Below, in pieces: positions 1-8,620 of a stretch of DNA of 64,000 nt (position 1 is the first letter of the stretch; each line of letters begins with the position of its first letter). The notes beneath the pieces were generated by a model. It did no database searches, was not told the origin of the DNA, and was given only the letters and a program-made list of their open reading frames with translations. The stretch covers positions 1 to 64,000 of the forward strand of contig CANQTP010000009.1 in the NCBI GenBank assembly GCA_947626755.1. The letters are read 5' to 3'. The position numbers and the translations under genes were made by a program. This stretch comes from an uncultured Clostridia bacterium. Lineage in GTDB: Bacteria > Bacillota > Clostridia > Oscillospirales > Ruminococcaceae.

Positions 1-34
1 TTATCACCCTTTATCATTATACCACATTCTATTC

Positions 35-63
35 AAAAAAGCCAGCCCTTCGGCTGACTTTTT
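35..63. terminator. Bidirectional intrinsic terminator
   Basis: A GCCAGCC/GGCTGAC hairpin (about 41-58) has an A-run on its left and a T-run on its right, so it can stop transcription from either side. It lies beyond the stop codon of the minus-strand lipoprotein gene and probably also ends a plus-strand gene left of the window. Confidence 0.7.
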
Positions 64-73
64 CGACAGACTG

Positions 74-104
74 AGGGCGCTTCGGAATGAAGCGCCCTGT
101 TTTT
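74..104 (+). terminator. Second intrinsic terminator hairpin
   Basis: The inverted repeat AGGGCGCTTC/GAAGCGCCCT (74-98) is followed by GTTTTT. It faces the plus strand and stands 14 bases before the stop codon of the convergent lipoprotein gene. Confidence 0.65.
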
Positions 105-117
105 GTTATCGATCAGA

Positions 118-633
118 TCATAAAAGCGACTCAGCAATTTCTTTTGCGCGGGAATTATCGGAACATATGGAAAGTATTACCCAGTTGTCACGAGTAAGAA
201 TGAACGCGTCCTCTAACTTGTAAACTTCATCGGGAGTGTAATCTGTATACAATTCTGTCTGACTGTCAAGACGTTTTTGAACGGCTTCCGCGCCTGCTGC
301 TGCACTATCAGTATCGGCAAATCTGAAAACTGCCAATTCATCGGGATATGCGCCGCTTCCGCAGATAAATACCGACATATCGGTAATTGCCGCTGTGTCC
401 ACATCGTAAAATGCGCCGATATCATCGGCAGTCTTCTCGGTGGCGGATTGTATCTCAATTTCAGCCATTATTGCAGAAGTAATATCCGCTGCGGAAACTT
501 CCGCTTTTGCTTCGGTCTCGGATACTGTTTCGGCAGGAGTGCCGTTTGCCTGAACGGCGGTATCTTCCGTTTCTTTGCAGGCGGTAAATGACATTGCAGC
601 TAAAATTGCTGCTGCGATGATAATTTTCTTCAT
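118..633 (-). CDS. DUF4358-type lipoprotein
   Basis: This 171-residue protein starts with a lipoprotein signal peptide (MKKIIIAAAILAAMSFTAC), so it should be exported and lipid-anchored by the Lgt pathway. A Thr/Glu/Ala-rich spacer follows. The roughly 110-residue C-terminal part, with a tyrosine/aspartate-rich core and an ending that reads VILSICSDNS, matches my recollection of the DUF4358 family, whose function is unknown. I chose the ATG at 631-633 because AGGAAATC sits at the right distance; the in-frame TTG 18 bases upstream has no ribosome site. It lies 22 bases after the SGNH hydrolase gene on the same strand and is probably cotranscribed with it. Confidence 0.75.
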   Translation of the reverse strand: MKKIIIAAAILAAMSFTACKETEDTAVQANGTPAETVSETEAKAEVSAADITSAIMAEIEIQSATEKTADDIGAFYDVDTAAITDMSVFICGSGAYPDELAVFRFADTDSAAAGAEAVQKRLDSQTELYTDYTPDEVYKLEDAFILTRDNWVILSICSDNSRAKEIAESLL

Positions 634-655
634 ATAATGATTTCCTTTCAAAATT

Positions 656-1639
656 TTATTGCAAAACTGTGGGAACAGTTGTTGTTTCGGTATCTTCTGC
701 CGAAGTATCGGCGGTAACGACAGTTATTTCGGCTGTTTCCAAGGACGGGATCTCGCCTGTTATTGCAGTCTGAACGGCACTCAATACAACAGGATATGCG
801 GCAGCTTTGAAATGCAGACCGTCATTTTCTGCAAAATCGTCCGCAAGATAACCTGTAACTCCCTGCAATAAGCTGAATGTGTCAACATATTTTACCGACT
901 TCTCATCGGCAACATTTTTAATATGTTCGTTATAAGCGGTGATATTCTCGAGCTTTTCGGGTTTTTCTTTCTCATGTTCCGCAGTGACAGGCGGGATAGA
1001 CACAAGAACGATCTCCGCATCGGGACAGTAAACTTTTAGCTCGTCAATAAACTCTCCCATTTTTTCTGCCATATAATCTTCCGAAAGATAGGAAAGTCCG
1101 TTTGTACCAAGCATAATGCAGATATATGCAGGGGACAGTTCCGCAGCTTTGTCGTAAACAAGTTTTTCGTCGACTTCCGTTGTCATTACCGAAGCGGGAG
1201 TAAGTCCCACCTTTGCAAAGACATTTTCAGGCTGCAAATATCCGTAATTTACAAGTCCGACCGAAATGGAATCTCCTATCATCAGCACATTGCTGTAAAA
1301 TTCCTTATCATATGCTGTGGGAACTTCCTTTGCGGGGTTTGAGCCGCCCTCGGGAACTTCCGTTTCGCTTTCAGTTGTTTCGGAACTTTCCGAAACAGTT
1401 GTCATTGAAGTTGTTGTGACGGCAGCAGTTGTTGTTTCGGTAATTTCGGAAACGGCAGTTGTTTCAGAGCCTATAACGTGGGGCAGAGTTTCCTCGGCGG
1501 CAGTGGTATCAAACTGTAAAAAACCATTCTGACGGAGAAAATATATTCCAAATAAAACCAATATTGCGGCGATGAGAATAAATATCGCTATCAGAGCCGC
1601 AGTATCGGCAGGAGAAGATTTGCTGTTTGCGCGAGCCAT
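656..1639 (-). CDS. Membrane-anchored SGNH/GDSL-family hydrolase
   Basis: The 327-residue protein has a short cytosolic tail, one membrane segment (about residues 14-35), a long Thr/Ser/Glu-rich linker (about 45-105) and an extracellular SGNH hydrolase domain. The family blocks are visible: GDSISVG with the nucleophilic serine near residue 123, GTNG near 178 and DGLHF near 274 carrying the Asp-His pair. Such enzymes remove acyl groups from lipids or cell-wall and plant polysaccharides; the substrate cannot be read here. AGGAGGG lies eight bases before the ATG. It heads a two-gene unit with the DUF4358 lipoprotein and has its own good promoter. Confidence 0.85.
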   Translation of the reverse strand: MARANSKSSPADTAALIAIFILIAAILVLFGIYFLRQNGFLQFDTTAAEETLPHVIGSETTAVSEITETTTAAVTTTSMTTVSESSETTESETEVPEGGSNPAKEVPTAYDKEFYSNVLMIGDSISVGLVNYGYLQPENVFAKVGLTPASVMTTEVDEKLVYDKAAELSPAYICIMLGTNGLSYLSEDYMAEKMGEFIDELKVYCPDAEIVLVSIPPVTAEHEKEKPEKLENITAYNEHIKNVADEKSVKYVDTFSLLQGVTGYLADDFAENDGLHFKAAAYPVVLSAVQTAITGEIPSLETAEITVVTADTSAEDTETTTVPTVLQ

Positions 1640-1701
1640 AAAGACCCTCCTAAATCATACCTTGAACGATGTAATAAAAGCTTTCACATCATAACTATAT
1701 T

Positions 1702-1730
1702 ATTATACAACAATATTTTTGATATTTCAA
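1702..1730 (-). promoter_or_regulatory. Sigma-A promoter for the SGNH hydrolase unit
   Basis: On the minus strand TTGAAA and TATAAT are separated by exactly 17 bases, about 65 bases upstream of the SGNH hydrolase start codon. Confidence 0.7.
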
Positions 1731-1881
1731 GTGTTATTTTCATTTTCCGTCAAATTTCCGACAAATTCCACTAAACATATAATTTTTGCAATAAATGATA
1801 TATAATTATTGTATTTTAATAAACGGTAAATTGCGGTAAAGTATTTGTATAGCAACAAATCATAAAGAAAGAAGCTGTTTT

Positions 1882-3438
1882 ATGTCCAAGAAGATAACAT
1901 CTGCCCTGACAGCCTTGTCAATGGCGTTTATAATGTGTTCCTGCAGTTCGGGAAACGGCGGGGAAGTTGATACTTCCGCTTTAACTGAAAATGCCGCATC
2001 GGAAGCCGAAGTAACGTCCGTTTTGGAGTCCGCAGCCGAAACAGAATCGAAAATTCCGCCGCCGGACACATCGCCGATAACATTGTCAATGTACATTTAC
2101 GGCGAATATGACGACATACCCTTTGACGATGCCGCCGCCGAAAAGATAACCGAAAAAACAGGCGTGACCCTTGAAATTACTGTTTTTGACGAAGATGAGC
2201 CTATCCCGTCCGAAAACGAAGAACTTCCCGACCTTATCTTTGCGGGAGGGAATACTTCCGAACTTATCGAAAACGGAGATATTATCCCTTTGAATGAGTT
2301 TATCCCGCTTTATGGAGAGAATTTCCAGAACTTTTACGGACAATATTTTGATTCGCTGAAAGAGGCGGACGGAAATATTTACACATTCGGCACAGGAGGG
2401 AACGCTCCTGCATTTCTCACAGCCGAGGGAACATTCTCTGTCCGTCATGATGTTCTTGCGGAAACAGGCTATCCCGATATAAAAACTCTTGCCGACCTTG
2501 AAAACTGCATTTCGGAATATCTTGAAAACCACCCGGGAAACACGGGACTGCTTTTGTGCGGAGGTCCTATACAGCTTTATGAAACAACCATAAGCGAAAG
2601 AGTAAATTACGTTCTTGGCTGTCCAAATGACGGAGAATTTATTGTTGACGGCGAAAAAGCTTCCTACAAATGGCTTGATCCGCGGGCGGGAAAATTTATC
2701 AAATGGCTGAACCATATGTACAATAACGGACTTCTGGACAAGGATTCCTATAATTTAAAAGAAGGCGCATACAAGGATAAAATTTCACGGGGCGGAGTAG
2801 TTGCTGTTGCAGGCTGTCCCGAGGAGTTTTCCGAAAATTACTGTCCGCTGTCCGTTACTCTTGAAAGCGGCTTAAATACTATGTTTGCTGCCGACCGCGG
2901 GTATGATGTTCCATACGGCATAGGTATCACCAAAAACTGTTCCGAACCTGAAAGAGCGTTCCGATTCCTTGACTGGTGGTGCGGTGATGAAGCGCAGGAA
3001 ATTATCCTTTCCGACTATGACGGGGAGAATTTTTACAAACAATACGCCGAGCCGTTCCCGATGATAGGTATTACTCAGAAAGATGATAACGGGAATTATA
3101 TTTCCCCGCTGCTTGATGATGTGATCTCAGAATATTCAGACGAGGAAAAAGCAACTCTTGACGGCTACGGCATAACACTTTTTGCGGATCTGTTCCCAAC
3201 GGATGTTCCGCCTATAAACCGCAAACTTATCAGCGAATATGACATTCCCGCCATGAGTGAGGAAGGAATTCTTCTGGAAACTCTTGAAACATACATGAAA
3301 ACCGAAGTCCGAAACGCTATAACCTGTTCCGAGGAGGAATTTGGCGGCAAGTGGACGGAAGTTACCTCATGGCTCGAGGAAAACGGTGCGCGGGAGCTTG
3401 AAACTCTTATGACAGAGCGAATGAGATCCGAAAACTGA
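1882..3438 (+). CDS. Extracellular solute-binding lipoprotein (ABC transporter family 1), orphan
   Basis: This 518-residue protein has a lipoprotein-type signal peptide ending at Cys19 or Cys21, a Glu/Ala-rich spacer, and a body typical of family 1 sugar-binding proteins: the phrases LPDLIFAGG near the N-terminus, a central FGTGGNAPAF-like stretch and a late RAFRFLDWWCGDEAQEI segment seen in carbohydrate-binding members. It would bind a sugar or oligosaccharide outside the cell and deliver it to a permease. No ABC permease or ATPase gene is adjacent, so the partners must lie elsewhere or the protein has another role. The ribosome site (AAGAAG) is weak. The next gene follows after 34 bases. 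Confidence 0.8.
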   Translation: MSKKITSALTALSMAFIMCSCSSGNGGEVDTSALTENAASEAEVTSVLESAAETESKIPPPDTSPITLSMYIYGEYDDIPFDDAAAEKITEKTGVTLEITVFDEDEPIPSENEELPDLIFAGGNTSELIENGDIIPLNEFIPLYGENFQNFYGQYFDSLKEADGNIYTFGTGGNAPAFLTAEGTFSVRHDVLAETGYPDIKTLADLENCISEYLENHPGNTGLLLCGGPIQLYETTISERVNYVLGCPNDGEFIVDGEKASYKWLDPRAGKFIKWLNHMYNNGLLDKDSYNLKEGAYKDKISRGGVVAVAGCPEEFSENYCPLSVTLESGLNTMFAADRGYDVPYGIGITKNCSEPERAFRFLDWWCGDEAQEIILSDYDGENFYKQYAEPFPMIGITQKDDNGNYISPLLDDVISEYSDEEKATLDGYGITLFADLFPTDVPPINRKLISEYDIPAMSEEGILLETLETYMKTEVRNAITCSEEEFGGKWTEVTSWLEENGARELETLMTERMRSEN

Positions 3439-3472
3439 AAAAGATAGTCAAAGACAAATAAGGGGTGTTTTC

Positions 3473-4144
3473 ATGAAAACAAAAAAGATAATTGTTTTAT
3501 TCGTGATCTTGGCTGTAATTATAATTGCAGGAACGGTGATATTTTTTGTTGCTTTCTCAAAGGGTGGAAACGGTTCGTCCTTTAAGATCTACGAAGATGT
3601 TCTTCTTGGAAATGAGCAGTTTTTGTATGTTTCGGAAAGCGGCACGGAAGATATGAATATTTCGGACGTTCCTGCAATATTTGATCCATATGACGAATAT
3701 ATGGCGATATGGGATATTTCTGCCGCCGACTTGGATAATGACGGTTCACCCGAAGCGGTAATGTCGGTATTCGGAGTTTCGGGAGATACGGGCGGAAAAT
3801 TGATACTTCACGGCATGAACGGAAAGATTTACGGTTACAAAACAGACAGCAGCACATTGATCGATCTTAAAACAGACGGAACATTCAGCTATTCTGCGCC
3901 GATAGCCGTCAATGAAACGGGTATAGCGTTTATAAAGGAATTTTCCGAAAATGGATACACCATTGAAAATATTGCCCGCGCTGCGGGAGATCCCGAAACG
4001 GATCTAAGCACTTTTTACATTGAAAACAGTGACGTTACCGAAGAAGAATATAACGCCTTTGTATCGGAACAGAACAGCAAACCAAATGCTGAGGCATACG
4101 ATCTTACAGAAGAAAATATTCATAAATTGTCGGAAACGGTATAG
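3473..4144 (+). CDS. Membrane-anchored protein with an Asp-rich VCBS-like motif
   Basis: A 223-residue protein with one N-terminal membrane segment (about residues 5-28) and an extracellular domain. I do not recognise the whole family. It contains ISAADLDNDGSPEAVMSVFG, the calcium-loop type signature of FG-GAP/VCBS-like repeats, which recurs in the large lipoprotein at 54.6-57.2 kb. It follows the solute-binding protein in the same direction with a good ribosome site (AAGGGG) and a strong terminator comes directly after it, so the two probably form one transcription unit. Confidence 0.65.
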   Translation: MKTKKIIVLFVILAVIIIAGTVIFFVAFSKGGNGSSFKIYEDVLLGNEQFLYVSESGTEDMNISDVPAIFDPYDEYMAIWDISAADLDNDGSPEAVMSVFGVSGDTGGKLILHGMNGKIYGYKTDSSTLIDLKTDGTFSYSAPIAVNETGIAFIKEFSENGYTIENIARAAGDPETDLSTFYIENSDVTEEEYNAFVSEQNSKPNAEAYDLTEENIHKLSETV

Positions 4145-4150
4145 AGATCA

Positions 4151-4182
4151 AGCGGCATTGTGCAAAATGCCGCAATTTTTTT
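4151..4182 (+). terminator. Intrinsic terminator
   Basis: An eight-base-pair stem GCGGCATT/AATGCCGC is followed by a seven-T run, ten bases after the preceding stop codon. Confidence 0.85.
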
Positions 4183-4265
4183 GCCTTTTTTGTGAATTGG
4201 CAAATGGTATAGATCCTGTTAAATTTGGCAAACTATTCATAGCTTTAAAACGGGAGGAATTTACA

Positions 4266-4919
4266 ATGAAGGTAAAAAGATCTTTGATTTTTATGCTGAC
4301 TGTCTGCTGTACTGCCGCAGTCGGACTTGTTACCGCGCCGAAAGTCGTTCTTGACTCGGTACCTACAGCAACTGTTGTCGATCTTGAAAAGATCGGGTAT
4401 GAGGACAGCGTTACTGTTGCGGGAACTGTTGCACGGGATCTTATAGATGATTCCGTAACAGTTAAAATATATGTCCCCGAACAGGACATAAGCGCGGTGA
4501 AAGTCGGACAGTCAGCCGAAATAACGGGAGACGCGTTCCCCGATATAATTTACCATGGAACTGTAGACAAAATTTCCGATGTGGCAATGAAGATACCATC
4601 GGGAAAGACAGCCGTTGAAGTTACTGTCGGAATAGCCGATCCCGATAAAACCTTAAAACACGGTTACACGGCATCGGTAAAAATATGTACATCGGAACCT
4701 TCTGTTATGACTCTTATCCCATATGAAGCCGTGGACCAGGACGACAATGGGGAATTTGTCTATATTCTCAGAAACGGCAGGGCATACAAGCGTTATGTTG
4801 AAACGGGAAGAGAATTAAGCGGAGGTCTGGAACTCATAACACCTGTTGCCTATGATGAAAGAGTTATAACTGTCGATCATTTTGAAAAAGACGGTTCTGC
4901 GGTAAAATTTGATGAATAG
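4266..4919 (+). CDS. MacA/HlyD-like membrane fusion (adaptor) protein
   Basis: This 217-residue protein starts with a signal or anchor segment and then shows adaptor features: VPEQDISAVKVGQSAEITGD and the YHGTVDKISDVA stretch typical of the beta-barrel domain of efflux periplasmic adaptor subunits, and a C-terminal membrane-proximal part (VYILRNGRAYKRYVETGRE). The long alpha-hairpin and lipoyl halves of full MacA proteins are missing, which shortens it to about half the usual length. The ATG at 4266 has GGGAGGAA nine bases upstream; the longer open frame before it has no ribosome site and overlaps a terminator. It is 11 bases upstream of the MacB-like permease and surely works with it. Confidence 0.75.
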   Translation: MKVKRSLIFMLTVCCTAAVGLVTAPKVVLDSVPTATVVDLEKIGYEDSVTVAGTVARDLIDDSVTVKIYVPEQDISAVKVGQSAEITGDAFPDIIYHGTVDKISDVAMKIPSGKTAVEVTVGIADPDKTLKHGYTASVKICTSEPSVMTLIPYEAVDQDDNGEFVYILRNGRAYKRYVETGRELSGGLELITPVAYDERVITVDHFEKDGSAVKFDE

Positions 4920-4930
4920 GAGGATCTGTC

Positions 4931-6109
4931 ATGTATGATGTATTGCGTATAGGACTGCGGGGAATGTTCCGCAGCAGATCAAGAATTCTCATGACAATTA
5001 TCGGGATAGCCGTTGGAGTTATGTCAGTAATGATAGTTTCATCTATCGGACAAATAGGAAAGGATCTTATCAACAAGGAACTTTCGGGAATGGGTATGGA
5101 CAGTCTTGTGGTATCAGCCGTTTCGGACAGTGCAGGAAAACTGACAGAAACGGAGCTTGAAAAGATAAGGAACATCGGATCCGTTGAAAACGCCATGCCG
5201 CTTATGAGCATAGTTACAAAGGGCGAAATGGGCGGTTCGGAAATGACCTGCATGGCATGGGGAGTAGATCAGAATGCGGATAATGTCATAGATCTTGAAG
5301 TACGGCACGGGAGACTTTTAAACAGGGGAGATGTTGCCGAAAGGAGCCGCGTTTGCGTTATTGATGAAGCCATTGCTCTTGACAGATACAAACGCGGAAA
5401 TATTGTGGGAAAGAAGATCATGCTTTACATCGGTGGGATACCTGTGGAATTTGAGATAGTCGGAGTTGTCAAAAACGGTGTAAATACTTTGCAGACAATG
5501 CTTGGCGGATTTATTCCCGATTTTGTCTATATCCCGTATACCGTAATGCAGGAATATTCGGCAGCAGACAGCTTTGACAGGATAACTGTCCGCTTGAACG
5601 ATCCGTCTTTAAGCGATCCTGCTGCAAAAGAAGTGAAAAAAGTTCTTTCCCTCGGCACGGGATATAAGTATTCCGTAGATGATCTTATCAGCCGTAAGGA
5701 TAAAATGAATAATATACTTTCTATTGCTTCCGCCGCGCTGTCCGCTGTTGCGGGAATAAGCCTGATAGTTTCGGGACTTTCCATAATGACTGTTATGCTT
5801 GTATCGGTAAGCGAACGTACCCGCGAGATAGGTATCAAAAAATCCATAGGTGCAGGACGGGGAACTATAATGCTTGAATTTTTGTTCGAGTCGGCGGCAA
5901 TAACTTTTTTGGGAAGTGTAATAGGAATACTTCTCGGAACGGCAATATCGGTGATAATTGATCTGGTGACAAGCTCGAGACTTTACATCGACTTCGGGCT
6001 TTGCTTTACGATCCTGATAATATCTCTTTTCATCGGCGGCATATTCGGGGCTTATCCTGCATATAAAGCGGCGTCTCTTAAACCTGCGGACGCTTTACGC
6101 TGCAAATAA
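4931..6109 (+). CDS. MacB/FtsX-family ABC transporter permease
   Basis: This 392-residue protein has the MacB layout: one membrane helix near residues 20-40 just after a GLRGMFRSRSRILMT start, a large extracellular MacB-core domain (about 45-255), then three C-terminal helices (about 270-380). The conserved ERTREIGIKKSIGA segment before the third helix and the PADALR ending are FtsX-domain hallmarks. It has no nucleotide-binding domain, and no ABC ATPase gene lies on either side, although adaptor-permease pairs normally come with one. A probable role is export of, or response to, a peptide or antibiotic driven by an ATPase encoded elsewhere. AGGAGG precedes the ATG. Confidence 0.88.
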   Translation: MYDVLRIGLRGMFRSRSRILMTIIGIAVGVMSVMIVSSIGQIGKDLINKELSGMGMDSLVVSAVSDSAGKLTETELEKIRNIGSVENAMPLMSIVTKGEMGGSEMTCMAWGVDQNADNVIDLEVRHGRLLNRGDVAERSRVCVIDEAIALDRYKRGNIVGKKIMLYIGGIPVEFEIVGVVKNGVNTLQTMLGGFIPDFVYIPYTVMQEYSAADSFDRITVRLNDPSLSDPAAKEVKKVLSLGTGYKYSVDDLISRKDKMNNILSIASAALSAVAGISLIVSGLSIMTVMLVSVSERTREIGIKKSIGAGRGTIMLEFLFESAAITFLGSVIGILLGTAISVIIDLVTSSRLYIDFGLCFTILIISLFIGGIFGAYPAYKAASLKPADALRCK

Positions 6110-6113
6110 AAAT

Positions 6114-6153
6114 CGGCAATACTGTAAAGCATATTAGCATTACAGTATTGCCG
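6114..6153. terminator. Bidirectional terminator between convergent genes
   Basis: A perfect 14-base-pair stem CGGCAATACTGTAA/TTACAGTATTGCCG sits between the permease and the convergent recombinase gene; on the minus strand it is followed by ATTTTTATTT and on the plus strand by TTTCGCTTTT. Confidence 0.85.
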
Positions 6154-6162
6154 TTTCGCTTT

Positions 6163-7179
6163 TCAGCTCCGTTTGCCTTTCGGCGGCTTCTTTTTGTTGT
6201 TCTGGATATTTGCAAGCGGTGACGCGTCCATGGCTTCTTTTACGGACTCGTTGGAAATATGGGTGTATATCTCCGTTGTGGAAATGCTTTTATGCCCGAG
6301 GATCTCTTTCAGGATAAGGGTGTCAACATTTCCGTGCTGATACATAAGTGTTGCGGCGGTGTGTCTCAGCTTATGGGTGGAATATCCCTGATTGTCAAGA
6401 TGGCTGTCGCGAAGCGCATTATCCACAATTTGCTGAACGCGTCTGTTGGTGATGCGCGTGCCGCGTTTGCTGAGAAAAAGCGCGTTCGGTTCGGCGGGAG
6501 AATCGGGGCGTTCGCCAAGATACTGCACAAGTGCCGACGCGCAGGCATCGTTTATATGAATGATCCGCTCTTTGTTGCCCTTTCCCAGAAGCCGCAGTGT
6601 GCGTTCGTCAAGGTCAACGTCCTGAAGATTGATCCCTACAAGTTCGCTCAGACGCATACCGCAGTTTATGAAAAGTGTTATTATGCAGTAATCCCTGTAA
6701 TAGTACGGATCATCCTCGTTCATGTTCTGCAAAAGTTTGATACTGTCGTCAAGAGTGAGGAATTTCGGAAGATGTTCGTGCATTTTCGGATAATCTACGT
6801 CTTTGGTCGGGTCATCGGGAATAAGGTTCAGATCCCTGTAAAGGCATTTGTAAAAGACTTTCAGGGAAGCAAGTTTCCGATGGCGGGTCTTAGCCGTATT
6901 ATTCCTTTCGGTTGCCACATAGCTGAGATAATTCAGTATATCGAGCTTTGTGAGATGGCTTATATCCTCAAGGGTAACGTCGTTTATGGGGATCTTATTC
7001 ATTGGCGTATCCGGGGTAATGCCGTTTCCGGTCAGCTTGATGTACCTTAAAAACAGCCTCAGGTCTATGTAGTAAGATTCGAGAGTCCTCTCCGATTTTA
7101 TCTTTACCACTCTCTGATAGGTAAAAAATTCGTTGAGGAACGGGGGACATTCTTTTGGTTTGATCTTGCCTGATGCCAT
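6163..7179 (-). CDS. Tyrosine recombinase, XerC/XerD type
   Basis: A 338-residue integrase-family protein with an N-terminal SAM-like core-binding domain (about 15-115) and a catalytic domain. All active-site residues are present: Arg176 (CGMRLSEL), Lys203 (GKGNKER), His269 and Arg272 (HKLRH), His296 (GHKSIS) and Tyr305 (EIYTH). It cuts and rejoins DNA through a 3'-phosphotyrosine link, most likely resolving chromosome dimers; a role in a lost mobile element is the alternative. It stands alone with its own promoter and terminator, with no excisionase or attachment-site repeat seen nearby. I chose the ATG at 7179, eight bases after GGAG; an in-frame GTG nine bases earlier is too close to that site. 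Confidence 0.88.
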   Translation of the reverse strand: MASGKIKPKECPPFLNEFFTYQRVVKIKSERTLESYYIDLRLFLRYIKLTGNGITPDTPMNKIPINDVTLEDISHLTKLDILNYLSYVATERNNTAKTRHRKLASLKVFYKCLYRDLNLIPDDPTKDVDYPKMHEHLPKFLTLDDSIKLLQNMNEDDPYYYRDYCIITLFINCGMRLSELVGINLQDVDLDERTLRLLGKGNKERIIHINDACASALVQYLGERPDSPAEPNALFLSKRGTRITNRRVQQIVDNALRDSHLDNQGYSTHKLRHTAATLMYQHGNVDTLILKEILGHKSISTTEIYTHISNESVKEAMDASPLANIQNNKKKPPKGKRS

Positions 7180-7227
7180 AAAAACCACTCCATTTTTCGC
7201 GTAACGCAGTAAATTCTGTATACATTA

Positions 7228-7256
7228 ATTTTAATACTTAACTTTTTTTTTGTCAA
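7228..7256 (-). promoter_or_regulatory. Sigma-A promoter for the recombinase
   Basis: On the minus strand TTGACA is followed after 17 bases by TAAAAT, about 50 bases upstream of the recombinase start. Confidence 0.65.
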
Positions 7257-7280
7257 GGTATAGATTTATAAAAAAATATG

Positions 7281-7289
7281 TGTTATAAT
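7281..7289 (+). promoter_or_regulatory. Extended -10 promoter for the M16-lgt-folD unit
   Basis: TGT-TATAAT forms an extended -10 element 60 bases before the first peptidase gene. The -35 position (TAGATT at 17-base spacing) is poor, as is common with extended -10 promoters. Confidence 0.5.
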
Positions 7290-7348
7290 AGTAAAAGACG
7301 CTGTTTCGGCGTACAGTTTCAAACATCATGTTACGGGAGTTGATAAAT

Positions 7349-8620
7349 TTGTCAATAATTTACAAACGCGAAAAGATAGGAGAAGGCATACATTTTACCA
7401 CTCTTATAAACAAAAGTCAGAAGTTGAACAGTATATTCATTAATCTGCTGACGCCGCTTTCAATGGAAACTGTTTCGGAAAATGCAATAATTCCGAGAAT
7501 ACTCAGCGACAGCAGCAAAGATTACCCTTCAATGACCCTTCTGAATAAAAAGTTATATTCCCTTTACGGAGCAAGTCTGCGGGGATCGGTATCAAAAATG
7601 GGAGATAGTCAGATACTGATACTAAGTGCAGGCTGTATCAACAACAGATACACTTTTGACGGCGAAAAAATAACCGAAGAACTCATTGAACTGCTTACAG
7701 GCTGTCTTATTTCGCCGAATGTTTCGGGGAACGGATTTGAAGAAAAGGATTTTGAACTGAAAAAGCAGGAGCTTCTTGATGAGATAGATGCCGAAATAAA
7801 TGAAAAGCGCGCCTATGCTTTCAAGAGAGCAAATCAAAGTGTTTACAAAAACGAGCCTGCCGCAATTTCGGTCAACGGAAACAAGGAAACTGCGGGCAAG
7901 GTAACAGCTGTTTCAGCTTATGAACAGTATAAAAAACTTCTTGAAACGGCGCAGATAGAGATCTGCTTTGTGGGTGAGGAATATTCCGAAAATTGCCGTG
8001 ATCTTCTGGCAGAAGCATTCTCAAAGATAAAGAGGAATTATGCGGGAGATGCTCATTCCGAAAGATCTCCTTTCAAAACGGAAGTTTGCAGGGTAACGGA
8101 AGATCATGACGTTGCGCAGAGCAAGATGGTAATGGCTTTCAAGACAAATTATGAAGATATTGTTGCTATGAAACTTATGAACGCGGTTTTCGGGGCGACG
8201 CCTATTTCCAAATTGTTTATGAATGTCCGTGAAAAGCTTAGTCTGTGTTACTACTGTTCTTCGGGGATAAATGCCGCAAAGGGCGTTGTTTATGTTGACA
8301 GCGGTGTTGAACGCTCCAATGTTGAAAAGGCGGAAGCAGAGATACTGAATCAGCTTAATGCCATCAGAAACGGCGATTTTACAGACGAAGAAATGGAAAA
8401 TGCAAGACGTTCCATAATAAACAAATGGAAGGGCATAGGAGATAATGCTTCTTCAATCGCAGGCTGGTATCTGGAACAGATCTATAACGGAAGATCGGAT
8501 TCACCTGAAGATCAGATCGGAAAACTTATGAAAGTTACACGTGACGACATAATTTCTGCGGCAAATTCCTTAAGACCCGATACAGTCTATGTTCTTGCGG
8601 GAAAGGAGGAGAATAAGTAA
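7349..8620 (+). CDS. M16-family peptidase-like protein without the zinc motif (YfmF type)
   Basis: A 423-residue member of the pitrilysin/insulinase M16 family. The N-terminal half aligns with the fold (SMTLLNKKLYSLYGASLRG) but the HxxEH zinc motif is absent, so it should be the inactive partner of the active peptidase encoded directly downstream, as in the YfmF/YfmH pair of Bacillus. I place the start at TTG 7349 because GGGAG lies eight bases upstream; an ATG at 7328 opens the same frame but has no ribosome site. Its stop codon overlaps the next start by one base, implying translational coupling. Confidence 0.8.
   Translation: MSIIYKREKIGEGIHFTTLINKSQKLNSIFINLLTPLSMETVSENAIIPRILSDSSKDYPSMTLLNKKLYSLYGASLRGSVSKMGDSQILILSAGCINNRYTFDGEKITEELIELLTGCLISPNVSGNGFEEKDFELKKQELLDEIDAEINEKRAYAFKRANQSVYKNEPAAISVNGNKETAGKVTAVSAYEQYKKLLETAQIEICFVGEEYSENCRDLLAEAFSKIKRNYAGDAHSERSPFKTEVCRVTEDHDVAQSKMVMAFKTNYEDIVAMKLMNAVFGATPISKLFMNVREKLSLCYYCSSGINAAKGVVYVDSGVERSNVEKAEAEILNQLNAIRNGDFTDEEMENARRSIINKWKGIGDNASSIAGWYLEQIYNGRSDSPEDQIGKLMKVTRDDIISAANSLRPDTVYVLAGKEENK

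Noticed and set aside
1780-1830. Promoter of the solute-binding protein at TATAAT near 1801
   Set aside because: No acceptable -35 element at 16-18 bases and the region is generally AT-rich; the true promoter cannot be chosen by eye.
6259-7050. 263-codon frame on the plus strand opposite the recombinase
   Set aside because: It is the antisense shadow of a gene with a full catalytic motif set; no ribosome site or homology-like pattern.
6163-7179. Prophage or integrative element marked by the recombinase
   Set aside because: No attachment repeat, excisionase, tRNA or phage gene lies next to it; all active-site residues fit a house-keeping Xer protein.
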